From positions 1-64,000 of the forward strand of contig CAYZBG010000004.1 of NCBI GenBank assembly GCA_964476565.1: a stretch of DNA of 64,000 nt. Reading direction: 5' to 3'. This document shows positions 25,889 through 34,480 of the stretch, in pieces. The first letter of the stretch is position 1. Every line of letters begins with the position of its first letter. Both the position numbers and the translations under genes were made by a program. The notes beneath the pieces were generated by a model. The model worked only from the letters and a program-made list of their open reading frames with translations, did not search any database and was not told the DNA's origin. Source of the stretch: CAMAXB01 sp964476565. Lineage in GTDB: Bacteria > Verrucomicrobiota > Verrucomicrobiia > Opitutales > Opitutaceae.

Positions 25889-27313
25889 ATGCAAACGCTC
25901 AGCATCCAGCACGGTACCCTCGTCACGATGGATCAGTACCGCAGAGTCCTTGAGGATAGCTGGGTTCACGTGCAGGATGGACGGATCGTCGCGCTCGGAG
26001 TGCACGCCGAGTCGGTGCCTCCGCCAGCGGATCGGGTGATCGATGCACGCGGCAAGGTCGTGTTACCCGGTTTCATCAATGCCCACACCCATGTGAACCA
26101 GATCCTCCTGCGCGGAGGGCCCTCGCACGGGCGTCAACTCTATGACTGGCTGTTCAACGTTTTGTATCCGGGACAAAAGGCGATGAGACCGGAGGACGTA
26201 GCGGTGGCGGTGAGGTTGTATTGTGCGGAAGCTGTGCGCAGCGGGATTACGACGATCAACGACAACGCCGATTCGGCCATCTACCCAGGCAACATCGAGG
26301 CCGCGATGGCGGTCTATGGTGAGGTGGGTGTGAGGGTCGTCTACGCCCGCATGTTCTTTGATCGGATGGACGGGCGCATTCAAGGGTATGTGGACGCCTT
26401 GAAGGCTCGCTCTCCCCAAGTCGAACTGTGCTCGATCATGGAGGAAACGGCTGTGGCCAAAGATCGGATCACAGCCCTGTCAGATCAGTATCATGGCACG
26501 GCAGGAGGTCGTATATCAGTTTGGGCCGCTCCTGCCATTACCCCGGCGGTGACAGTTGAAGGAATGCGATGGGCACAAGCCTTCGCCCGTGATCGGGCGG
26601 TAATGTGGACGCTTCACATGGCGGAGAGCGATCATGATGAGCGGATTCATTGGATGAGTCCCGCCGAGTACATGGAGTGTTACGGACTCTTGGATGAGCG
26701 TCTGCAGGTCGCGCATTGCGTGTACTTTGACCGGAAGGATGTTCGGCTGCTGCACCGCCACAATGTGAAGGTCGCGTCGCAGGTTGTGAGCAATGCCTAC
26801 CTCGGCTCAGGGGTGGCCCCCGTGCCGGAGATGGTGGAGCGCGGCATGGCCGTGGGCATTGGAACGGATGACGGGAATTGTAATGACTCCGTAAACATGA
26901 TCGGAGACATGAAGTTTATGGCCCATATTCACCGCGCGGTGCATCGGGATGCGGACGTGCTGACCCCAGAGAAGATTCTTGAAATGGCGACGATCGATGG
27001 GGCGCGTTCGTTGGGAATGGACCACGAGATTGGTTCCATCGAAACCGGCAAGCGCGCGGACCTTATCCTGCTTGACCTGCGTCACCCTCAGACGACTCCT
27101 CACCATCATCTGGCGGCCACGATCGTGTTTCAGGCTTACGGCAATGAGGTGGACACTGTCCTGATTGACGGAAACGTTGTGATGGAGAACCGCCGCTTGA
27201 GCTTTCTTCCCCCTGAACGTGAGTTGGCGTTCCTAGAGGAAGCGCAGAGTCGCGCCAAAGCTATTTTGCAGCGGGCGAACATGGTGGCTAACCCAGCTTG
27301 GCGCAGCCTCTAG
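25889..27313 (+). CDS. AtzB/TrzN-like amidohydrolase
   Basis: 474 residues from the ATG at 25889 (MQTLSIQHGTLVTMD); the earlier open frame from 25727 runs through the operators and is not coding-like. Metal motifs: NAHTHVNQILLRG, HMAESDHDERIH, AHCVYFDRKD and GIGTDDGNCNDS. Related to hydroxyatrazine/ammeline hydrolases, S-adenosylhomocysteine deaminases and guanine deaminases. Only 3 bases separate it from the amidase. Expected to dehalogenate, deaminate or dealkylaminate a ring; it is a different branch from the 13.8 kb paralogue. Confidence 0.8.
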   Translation: MQTLSIQHGTLVTMDQYRRVLEDSWVHVQDGRIVALGVHAESVPPPADRVIDARGKVVLPGFINAHTHVNQILLRGGPSHGRQLYDWLFNVLYPGQKAMRPEDVAVAVRLYCAEAVRSGITTINDNADSAIYPGNIEAAMAVYGEVGVRVVYARMFFDRMDGRIQGYVDALKARSPQVELCSIMEETAVAKDRITALSDQYHGTAGGRISVWAAPAITPAVTVEGMRWAQAFARDRAVMWTLHMAESDHDERIHWMSPAEYMECYGLLDERLQVAHCVYFDRKDVRLLHRHNVKVASQVVSNAYLGSGVAPVPEMVERGMAVGIGTDDGNCNDSVNMIGDMKFMAHIHRAVHRDADVLTPEKILEMATIDGARSLGMDHEIGSIETGKRADLILLDLRHPQTTPHHHLAATIVFQAYGNEVDTVLIDGNVVMENRRLSFLPPERELAFLEEAQSRAKAILQRANMVANPAWRSL

Positions 27314-27316
27314 GAA

Positions 27317-28870
27317 ATGACGCCGTTGCTGCATCCGCCGACCCTTGAGGAAATCGCTGCCATCTTGGCGCGGCTCGGATTGGGGGGCGGACATGACCTT
27401 GATGGATACAGAATTGCCATGAATGCGGCACTTCCGTCCTTCGCTCGTGTGGAATCGTTGGTAGGTGAGGGTCGACTGCGGGCGCCAGCTTCCCGAAGAG
27501 GTGAAAGGCCCGAGCCCGGTACGAATCCGACGAACGCGTGGTACCTGAGGACTTCCGTGCGCGAACATCAAAACGGATCCCTGGCAGGAATGCGGATCGC
27601 CCTGAAAGACAGCATCGCGCTGGCTGGAATAGGGATGCGCAACGGCTCGTCCCTGCTTGAGGGGTACACTCCCGAATACGATGCCACAGTCGTCCAGCGC
27701 CTATTGGGAGCGGGCGCGGAGATCGCCGGTAAAGCAGTCTGCGAGGATCTCTGCATTTCCGGTGCGAGCGAAACTTCCGCCCAGGGGTCGGTGCACAATC
27801 CCTATCGCCCCGGGTTTTCCGCCGGTGGCTCGAGCAGCGGATGCGGGTCACTTGTCGCGCTGGGGGAAGTGGAGGCGGCGATCGGGTGTGATCAGGGCGG
27901 TTCCATCCGGATACCCGCGGCATGGTGCGGCGTAGTCGGACTCAAGCCCACGTATGGACTGGTTCCTTACACAGGCATAATGCCGATCGAGCGGACTCTC
28001 GACCATACTGGGCCCATGGCGCGGGATGTATCGACCGTGGCGCGGGTGCTGAACGTGATCGCGGGAGACGACCCGCTTGATCCACGGCAGGGACGTGTTG
28101 CCCGCGAGCGTGATTACACAGCCGACCTCGAAGTGGCGCCCCGTTCGCTTCGGATTGGCGTTTTGGATGAGGGTTTCGGCTGGCCCGGTCTTTCCGAACC
28201 GGCGACGGACTCCACCGTCCGCACCGCCGCCTCGCAGCTGGCCGCGGCGGGAATGGCGGTGGAGACCCTTTCCATTCCCCTGCACCGGCAAGGCATCGAC
28301 ATCATGTCGGTGATCAGCGTGGAGGGGGCGACCTCGACGATGATCGAAGGGTTCGGCCAGGGCAACAATTGGAAAGGGTTCTATCCCGTTAGCCTCAATG
28401 AAGCAGTGGGCCGTGGTTTAGCAGCGCGAGGCAACAAGCTTTACCCGAGTGTAATCGCGCTAGCGTTACTCGGACACTACACGCGGACCCGTTTTTTCGG
28501 ACGCTACTACGGGCTTGCTCAGGAAGCGTCACGCCACCTGCATTCGGCTTACGACTCTGCGCTTGCCCGCTTCGATGCCCTGCTTCTTCCCACAGTGCCT
28601 TTTCAGCCTTGGGCGCTCCCGACCAAACGTCCCGAAGTGCCGCAGGCGGTATCCCGGGCTTACTTGACGTTGCACAACACGGCGCCGTTCGACGCCACGG
28701 GCCACCCGGCGATATCACTCAACGCCGGTTTTACTGACGGCCTGCCAGTGGGCTTGATGCTTGTGGGTTCCTGCGGACGCGACCACCGCCTGCTCCAAGT
28801 GGCGCGAGCCGTGGAGAATGTGCTTTCGGCCACCATTCAGCCACCGGTGCTGCAGCCTTGCTACGTATGA
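27317..28870 (+). CDS. Amidase-signature hydrolase (AtzF/AtzE-like)
   Basis: 517 residues. The Ser-cisSer-Lys triad is visible: Lys in RIALKDSIAL (about 95), Ser in AGGSSSGCGS (about 174) and the nucleophile in GCDQGGSIRIP (about 198). Length equals the amidase part of allophanate hydrolase; the extra C-terminal domain of AtzF (about 600 residues in total) is absent. Candidate substrates are allophanate, ureidomalonate or another linear amide left after ring opening. The stop overlaps the permease start (ATGA). Confidence 0.8.
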   Translation: MTPLLHPPTLEEIAAILARLGLGGGHDLDGYRIAMNAALPSFARVESLVGEGRLRAPASRRGERPEPGTNPTNAWYLRTSVREHQNGSLAGMRIALKDSIALAGIGMRNGSSLLEGYTPEYDATVVQRLLGAGAEIAGKAVCEDLCISGASETSAQGSVHNPYRPGFSAGGSSSGCGSLVALGEVEAAIGCDQGGSIRIPAAWCGVVGLKPTYGLVPYTGIMPIERTLDHTGPMARDVSTVARVLNVIAGDDPLDPRQGRVARERDYTADLEVAPRSLRIGVLDEGFGWPGLSEPATDSTVRTAASQLAAAGMAVETLSIPLHRQGIDIMSVISVEGATSTMIEGFGQGNNWKGFYPVSLNEAVGRGLAARGNKLYPSVIALALLGHYTRTRFFGRYYGLAQEASRHLHSAYDSALARFDALLLPTVPFQPWALPTKRPEVPQAVSRAYLTLHNTAPFDATGHPAISLNAGFTDGLPVGLMLVGSCGRDHRLLQVARAVENVLSATIQPPVLQPCYV

Positions 28871-30501
28871 CGACTCGAAATATTATACTATCAGTCCCTC
28901 CTGGACTACGCCTCTTTCATCGGGGGGATCTCGACGGGTTCTTTGCTCTTGGGCTGGATAATATGCTCATGCTGATATTGATGAGCAACTTTTGCCTCGG
29001 TTTCCCGCTCTATATGCCCCGGGAGTTGTTTTTTGAGCGTATTTTACCTGCAGCCGCGTTGGGTGTTGTCATCGGCAACCTCTATTATGCGAGACAGGCT
29101 TGGAGGCTTGCGCAGCAGGAAGGTCGGAGCGACGTCTGTGCACTGCCGTTCGGCATCAACATCATCACCTTAATCGCCTTTGTTTTCCTCGTACTTTACC
29201 CAGCGAAATTCATCGGCGAGGCACAGGGATTGACCGGGGATGATGTCGCTATCTTTGCTTGGCGGGCCGGTATACTGGCTTGTTTCGTCTCGGGGCTCAT
29301 CGAGTTCTTCGGCAGTTTCGTGGCGGAGAGTATCCGTCGATTTACGCCACGGGCTGCGCTGCTCGCACCCGTTGGAGGCATTGGCCTCTGTTTCCTTTCG
29401 ATGGACTTTTTCTTTCGTGCCTACGCCTCTCCGCTTCTCGGGCTCGTCACACTCGGTGTCACATTTCTGTTCTATTTTGGACGGCTTCGCATCAAGGGTG
29501 GGATCCCTTCCGGCCTGATCATCCTGGTGACCGGCACTGGCCTAGCGTGGATGCTCCATTTTGTCCAAGGCGCGCAGGTAGTCCCGGTCGGAAACCTCGC
29601 TGATGCCCGCCTCGCTTTCTATCCGCCAGTTCCTGTGTTGGGCGATCTGGTCGCTTCGTTCTCGATGCTTCCCCTGTTTCTGCCTGTAATTCTCCCCATC
29701 GGATGCATCAGTGTGATCATCTCCCTGCAAAACATTGAATCTGCGACGGCCGCCGGGGATCGCTACCCGATGCTGCCTTCAATGCTTTATAATGGCGTAT
29801 CGTCGATTCTCACGGGCGCGTTCGGCAGCCCGTTTCCGACGAGCATCTACATCGGGCACCCGGGTTGGAAGGCGATTGGGTCGCGAGTGGGTTACTCTGT
29901 GCTCAATGCGGTGTTCGTATCTATTCTTTGCCTGACAGGTGCCTTGAGCTGGGTGGTCTACTTCGTCCCCGTGGAAGCGGGCATGGCGATCCTGATCTGG
30001 ATTGGGGTGGCAATGGCCTCGCAGGCTTTCGAAGCGTCTCCTGCGCGGCACATTCCAGCTGTGGTGGTCGGAATGATGCCCGTGCTCGCGGCATTTTGTG
30101 CGCTCCTTGTGAAAAAGACCCTTGTCTCCCTGGGCTTCGGCGGCGCGGACAAACCGTTTCCAACGGACATGGGTGACACGTTCGTCTCGACGACCGATTT
30201 TTTTGTGCAGGGCATGCTCTCGCTGGAGCAGGGCTACGTATACACCTCAATGGTTCTTGGTGCTGCGACGGTATATATCATTGAGCGGCAGTTTGGCCGA
30301 GCGGCCATTTGGTTCTTGATCGGGGCTGCACTCTCAGGGATCGGCTTCATCCACAGTTTTGTGATTGAACAAGCGGATGTGGTGGGGCGGATAGGGTTCT
30401 TTTTCACGGCTCCGGCCACCATGGCCTACCTACTCCTCGCGGCCGTAACGTGGTTGCTTCCCCGATTCTCTGAGGCCGATCCGGAAAAGGGTGTAATCTA
30501 A
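28867..30501 (+). CDS. NCS2-like nucleobase permease
   Basis: 544 residues from the ATG at 28867, coupled to the amidase. About 12-13 hydrophobic segments, for instance NMLMLILMSNFCLGF, FVFLVLYPAKF, LLALVTLG-type stretches and a central NIESATAAGDRYPM motif similar to the NCS2 signature helix (N-x-E-S/T-x-x). Longer than usual NCS2 proteins (about 450). It should carry a nucleobase or analogous heterocycle across the inner membrane. Confidence 0.75.
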   Translation: MTTRNIILSVPPGLRLFHRGDLDGFFALGLDNMLMLILMSNFCLGFPLYMPRELFFERILPAAALGVVIGNLYYARQAWRLAQQEGRSDVCALPFGINIITLIAFVFLVLYPAKFIGEAQGLTGDDVAIFAWRAGILACFVSGLIEFFGSFVAESIRRFTPRAALLAPVGGIGLCFLSMDFFFRAYASPLLGLVTLGVTFLFYFGRLRIKGGIPSGLIILVTGTGLAWMLHFVQGAQVVPVGNLADARLAFYPPVPVLGDLVASFSMLPLFLPVILPIGCISVIISLQNIESATAAGDRYPMLPSMLYNGVSSILTGAFGSPFPTSIYIGHPGWKAIGSRVGYSVLNAVFVSILCLTGALSWVVYFVPVEAGMAILIWIGVAMASQAFEASPARHIPAVVVGMMPVLAAFCALLVKKTLVSLGFGGADKPFPTDMGDTFVSTTDFFVQGMLSLEQGYVYTSMVLGAATVYIIERQFGRAAIWFLIGAALSGIGFIHSFVIEQADVVGRIGFFFTAPATMAYLLLAAVTWLLPRFSEADPEKGVI

Positions 30502-30510
30502 AAATAACCT

Positions 30511-30987
30511 ATGGAACACACGGAATTTGAATCAAGCATGCTGCAGATCGCAATCGAGGAGGCGGAAGCAAGTTTCCTAGAGGGAGGCCTTCCCATCGGA
30601 TCGGTACTCGTCCACCGGGGCAAGCTGGTCTCACGCGGACGCAATCTCCGGGCGCAGACCGGCAGCACTCTCCATCACGCAGAAATGACTGCGCTCGCCA
30701 ACGCCGGTCGGCAACCGCCGGAATTTTATCGAGAAACTGTGCTCTACACGACGCTTTCGCCCTGTCCAATGTGCACAGGAGCGATGATCCTATATGGTAT
30801 TCCCAAGGTCGTGATCGGCACCCCAACCGTTCGCGAGTGGGGTGAAGATCGTCTGCGGGAGCTAGGAGTCGAGGTCGTGCACACCCGCAGTGAGGCCTGC
30901 GCGGAACTGCTCTCTCGTATGATCACGCAGCAGCGTGAGCTGATCCGGGAAGATGGTGGCAATTTTTTTGCGCAAGCAGGGGTGTGA
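30511..30987 (+). CDS. Yeast-type cytosine deaminase (CDA fold)
   Basis: 158 residues with the zinc motif HAE at 56-58 and PCPMC at 84-88 (Cys85, Cys88). The flanking pattern EGGLPIGSVLV, LYTTLSPCPMCTGAMILYGIP matches Saccharomyces Fcy1 closely, more than tRNA-adenosine deaminase TadA. It converts cytosine (or 5-methylcytosine) to uracil (thymine). The fold is unrelated to the CodA-like enzyme in the neighbouring operon, so the locus has two solutions for similar chemistry. Confidence 0.85.
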   Translation: MEHTEFESSMLQIAIEEAEASFLEGGLPIGSVLVHRGKLVSRGRNLRAQTGSTLHHAEMTALANAGRQPPEFYRETVLYTTLSPCPMCTGAMILYGIPKVVIGTPTVREWGEDRLRELGVEVVHTRSEACAELLSRMITQQRELIREDGGNFFAQAGV

Positions 30988-31249
30988 CCGCCATGTACAA
31001 TGCGGCCAAACTCGGTAGTGAAGCGGTCCACGGTCTTACGAGGCTTCAGAAAATTCCGTTCGATGAGGATCTTATTGAGCGGGTAAGGGGCAGCTCGCGG
31101 AGGCTCGCCGCGCAACACGCGAGTGTCGCGTGCCATCGACTTGATTTGACGATTGAACCAGCTTCTGTCTTTCGCCCATGACTGATCGGGCCACGGCTAG
31201 AAAACGAGTACTGGGCGGCTAGCTTTGCGGAATTTAATCTGATTCACCT
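30988..31249. other. Gap before ring-opening amidohydrolase 2
   Basis: 262 bases. A GTG-started frame of 65 residues overlaps the deaminase stop (30984-31181), but shows no family or strong composition, so it is not called. It probably holds the promoter of the second ring-opening gene. Confidence 0.35.
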
Positions 31250-32332
31250 ATGGATACGTCATCGCTTATAAAAGTGGCGCAGTCTGGGCCGGACGATGTA
31301 GGGGCGCTCGACCGAGCGCTTGCGGCGGCGGGTATCCCTCACAGGAAGATCACGGGTATTCTCGGGAAGACGGAGGGTAACGGCTGCGTCAACGACTACA
31401 CACGCGGATTCGCCACGGCAGCCCTGCGGCACTATCTGCAGCAATTCATGGAGATGACTGCGGTGGATGCTGTGCCGATCATCATGTCGGGTGGCTGTGA
31501 AGGAGTGATTTCTCCTCATCTCACTGTATTCTTCGACGTTGATGTGCCCAAGGGCCAAGCGGTGACTGGTGGCCTGAGGGTCGCGCGTGGCCGCACCCGC
31601 GACCTCGAACCGCATGAGATTGGTACCCCTGCAATGGTGGAAACGGTGGCTGCCGCTGTCTCGGCAGTGATGCGAGACCATGGGTTGACGGGGGATGCCG
31701 TTCACTTCGCCCAAATTAAGTGTCCGCTGCTTGGGTCGGAAGATATTAGGCAGTCGAAGCATCCTCTTGCCACGACCGATACGCTGAAGTCCATGGGGCT
31801 TTCGCGGGGAGCTGCATCGCTTGGCGTCGCGCTGGCGCTAGGAGAACTCTCGCCAGAGGTGATTTCGTCGACACGTATCGGAGTGGATCTTGAGGTTTTC
31901 TCTTCGGTTGCGTCAACCTCAGCAGGAATTGAGCTAAAGTACTGCGAGATACTCCTGCTGGGCAACAGCCCTCGGTCCTGCAGCCAGTTCCGGGTCGGTC
32001 ACGACGTTATGCGGCACTGTTTGGATTTGCAGGCCGTGCAACGTGCCGTCCGATCAAGTCAATGCTGCGAGTCGTCCATTGACCTCCGTCGGGTGGTTCA
32101 GGTGTTCGCTAAGGCTGAGGCTGCGCCTTGCGGCGAGGTCTTGGGTTCGCGACATACGATGCTGCAGGACTCCGACATCAGTCCAACCCGGATGGCGCGG
32201 GCGGTAGTGGGTGCCGTGGTTGCCGGGCTTACTCAGGATCCGCTGGTCTATGTTTCTGGTGGAGCTGAGCACCAGGGGCCACCAGGAGGGGGACCCGTGG
32301 CGGTGATTTCGCGTACGAAGGGCGGAGACTAG
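31250..32332 (+). CDS. Ring-opening amidohydrolase 2 (cyanuric acid hydrolase/barbiturase)
   Basis: 360 residues; canonical member of the family with every landmark: GKTEGNGCVNDYTRGF, MSGGCEGVISPH, FAQIKCPLL, ASLGVALALGEL, FSSVASTSAGIE, AKAEAAPCGEVLGSRHTML and VYVSGGAEHQGPPGGGPVAVI. It opens cyanuric acid to carboxybiuret or barbiturate to ureidomalonate. More canonical than the 21-22 kb copy. Located 262 bases after the cytosine deaminase and 103 before the GntR gene. Confidence 0.9.
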   Translation: MDTSSLIKVAQSGPDDVGALDRALAAAGIPHRKITGILGKTEGNGCVNDYTRGFATAALRHYLQQFMEMTAVDAVPIIMSGGCEGVISPHLTVFFDVDVPKGQAVTGGLRVARGRTRDLEPHEIGTPAMVETVAAAVSAVMRDHGLTGDAVHFAQIKCPLLGSEDIRQSKHPLATTDTLKSMGLSRGAASLGVALALGELSPEVISSTRIGVDLEVFSSVASTSAGIELKYCEILLLGNSPRSCSQFRVGHDVMRHCLDLQAVQRAVRSSQCCESSIDLRRVVQVFAKAEAAPCGEVLGSRHTMLQDSDISPTRMARAVVGAVVAGLTQDPLVYVSGGAEHQGPPGGGPVAVISRTKGGD

Positions 32333-32435
32333 ACGTTTTTTATGTGCTGTGGATTTGACGTCTTAAGTGAAGTCTTAAAGCCTTTCCCCGTCAGGAAGGG
32401 CCAGCTTTCAGGGCCCCGCCCTGCGCGAACTCACT

Positions 32436-33161
32436 ATGAGAAACATCCAAGGTGAGACAGGTGGTAAAATTGCCGCAACGATTCTGCACCAACTCCGCCA
32501 CCGCATCCTGAATTGGCACTATCGCCCAGGATTTCATCTGAGCGAAAAACTACTTTGTGAGGAGTTTCAGGCCAGCCGGGTTCCCGTGCGGGAAGCATTG
32601 CAGACTCTGACCGAGCAGGGACTCGTCGATAAAATTCCCAACCAAGGCTGTTATATAAAGCAGCCGGACTTGGACGAAATTTATGATTTGTACGAGGTCC
32701 GACTGGCGCTGGAGTTGCACGTGGGAGAGATCGTCACTCAGAAGGGTCTTCCCGCGCAGTGGGTGGCGAAACAGCGCGAAGTCTGGCAAACTATGCTCTC
32801 CATTCGCGCGAACGATCCCGTCGATCCGGAAACGCTGGTCGAGGCAGATGCTCTTTTCCACCTCGGCCTCGCGCGAGCCGCGGGTAACCGAAGACTCGTC
32901 CAGCTTCTGGAGGACTGCGAGCAGCGTCTGAAGTTCATCCGGTTGGTGGTGGGGACGACGCCGCATCGTTATCACGAAACAGCGGGAGAGCATCTCGCGA
33001 TTCTGGACGCTATCTTAAATAAGAATAGTTGTGAGGTCCGGAAAAGCCTTCACCAAAACATCGGACACTCCCGGAACAAAGTCGAACTTGCGCTTGGGCG
33101 GGTGATCATGAACTCCTATCGCAGAAGTGCTCGGTCGAATGGGATAGAGCAAATGGCTTAA
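32436..33161 (+). CDS. GntR-family (FCD) transcriptional regulator
   Basis: 241 residues. Winged helix at about 10-75 (HQLRHRILNWHYRPG, SRVPVREALQTLTEQGLV) and a C-terminal FCD ligand domain (about 85-220; DLYEVRLALE, FHLGLARAAGNRRLVQLL). FCD regulators bind small carboxylates and TTGTATACAA-type palindromes, which occur at the divergent promoter at 25.7-25.9 kb. It most likely represses the cluster until a pathway intermediate binds. Its 3' end overlaps the convergent XdhC gene by 56 bases. Confidence 0.85.
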   Translation: MRNIQGETGGKIAATILHQLRHRILNWHYRPGFHLSEKLLCEEFQASRVPVREALQTLTEQGLVDKIPNQGCYIKQPDLDEIYDLYEVRLALELHVGEIVTQKGLPAQWVAKQREVWQTMLSIRANDPVDPETLVEADALFHLGLARAAGNRRLVQLLEDCEQRLKFIRLVVGTTPHRYHETAGEHLAILDAILNKNSCEVRKSLHQNIGHSRNKVELALGRVIMNSYRRSARSNGIEQMA

Positions 33162-34131
33162 TGGAATTGCGCCGGTTGCGTCTGCGGTCCAAAAGTTGTG
33201 CGGCCACACTGACTGCGATCTCAGCTGGGGTGTTTGTCTTGAGGAGTAACCCGATAGGACCTGCTATAGTTGCCCTTTGGCGTGCGTTAAATCCCCGGCT
33301 AGCGAGGGCTTCGTGAATCAAAGCGATCTTTCTGGGACTTCCCATCACGCCCAGAAAGCCTAGAGGTAGCGGGAGAAGGACTGCTAGGGCTTCAATGTCC
33401 GTTGCGAGACCATGCGTCATGACGACGGCCATGGTGTCTTCCGTGCAAGATAGAACGGACACAGCCTTATCCCATGATGAATGCAGACGGGTGATCCCGT
33501 CAGGCAGACCAAGCAGCGTTGGAATTGGGCCCCGTGGCTCGACTAAGGTCACCGCGAAATCGAGATCATGGAGTATGCGGGCGAGGGCGGCACCGCAGTG
33601 CCCCCCTCCCATTACGACAGCACGCTCAGCAGGATCGAGTGGAAGATGCACGTTCCAATCGGTGCCCTCTTGCCACTGAATTCGGTTTTGTAAGTGGTCG
33701 GGTGCCTGCTCGAGCAGTTGCATGCCCCTTTGATCGAGCCTCAGAACCGCACCGCAGCGACCGGCTTCCGCCATCGCCACGCGTTGCGCAAAGGCTAGAT
33801 CTAAATCGCGATGAAGGATTAGTTCGACGTTAGTCTGCGATCCGCCGCACCTTAGACCGGAAGCGTTCGGGTGATCGGGATCGCAGTGCTGGAGGTAAAT
33901 AGAGGTAGGTTTTGGACGCTGGCCGGAGCGCAGGGCTACGACGGCGCGCTGCAGCGTCCTTGACTCCAATGCTCCTCCTCCGATGGTTCCACTTTGGCTG
34001 CCGTCCGAGAGTACTAGGATCCGTGCGCCGGGGGAGCCCGGTGATCCTCTGGATGAAGCGACTACTAGGCTGACGAAGACGGACCTAGTTTGAACTAGGG
34101 CGGCCGCCACGGTGTTCCAGAAAGTGAGCAT
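33106..34131 (-). CDS. xdhC: XdhC/CoxI-family molybdenum cofactor maturation factor
   Basis: 341 residues. N-terminal XdhC domain (about 1-100; SRGSPGSPGARILV, SGTIGGGALE) and a C-terminal Rossmann domain (about 165-310; AVVMGGGHCGAALARILH, FLGVMGSPRK, GLLLKTNTPAEIAVSVAAQLL). XdhC binds Mo cofactor, promotes its sulfuration and inserts it into xanthine-dehydrogenase-type enzymes; the 1272-residue hydroxylase 14 kb away is the obvious client. Transcribed convergently to the GntR gene. Confidence 0.85.
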   Translation of the reverse strand: MLTFWNTVAAALVQTRSVFVSLVVASSRGSPGSPGARILVLSDGSQSGTIGGGALESRTLQRAVVALRSGQRPKPTSIYLQHCDPDHPNASGLRCGGSQTNVELILHRDLDLAFAQRVAMAEAGRCGAVLRLDQRGMQLLEQAPDHLQNRIQWQEGTDWNVHLPLDPAERAVVMGGGHCGAALARILHDLDFAVTLVEPRGPIPTLLGLPDGITRLHSSWDKAVSVLSCTEDTMAVVMTHGLATDIEALAVLLPLPLGFLGVMGSPRKIALIHEALASRGFNARQRATIAGPIGLLLKTNTPAEIAVSVAAQLLDRRRNRRNSIKPFALSHSTEHFCDRSS

Positions 34132-34480
34132 GAAACGAAAAGCGTCGCCTCTTAGAGTTTTCCCGAAGCTACACTAGACAGATCAGCAGAGTATGTGCCA
34201 TTGGGCACGCGCCAGATTCAGATTGTCGCCGTGCAGGGGTATCATTCGCGCCCACCTCTGAAACCAGAGATTGGAGGCGATCCTCAAACGTTCAAACTGT
34301 TGCAAGCACGATTCTGTCAAAGCGGTTCCACTTCCCGTTATGGACAGCTTGATGCTCGGGTCCAATGGGTCACGTGGAAGCTTCCTTATCGGCGCTGCGG
34401 CTCAACGGCGCAGTACTGGAGCCAGGTAGCCCCTGATGGTGACTACCCAAGGCCGGGGCGGGGTGGTTCGTAGTAGAATT
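34132..34480. other. Intergenic debris between xdhC and IS remnant
   Basis: 350 bases with no recognised gene. A 60-residue minus-strand frame at 34183-34365 is open but unassignable. Composition and mix of short open frames suggest decayed DNA flanking the old insertion sequence. Confidence 0.4.

Noticed and set aside
30984..31181. 65-residue ORF overlapping the deaminase stop
   Set aside because: Coupled position is suggestive, but sequence shows no family and could be chance.
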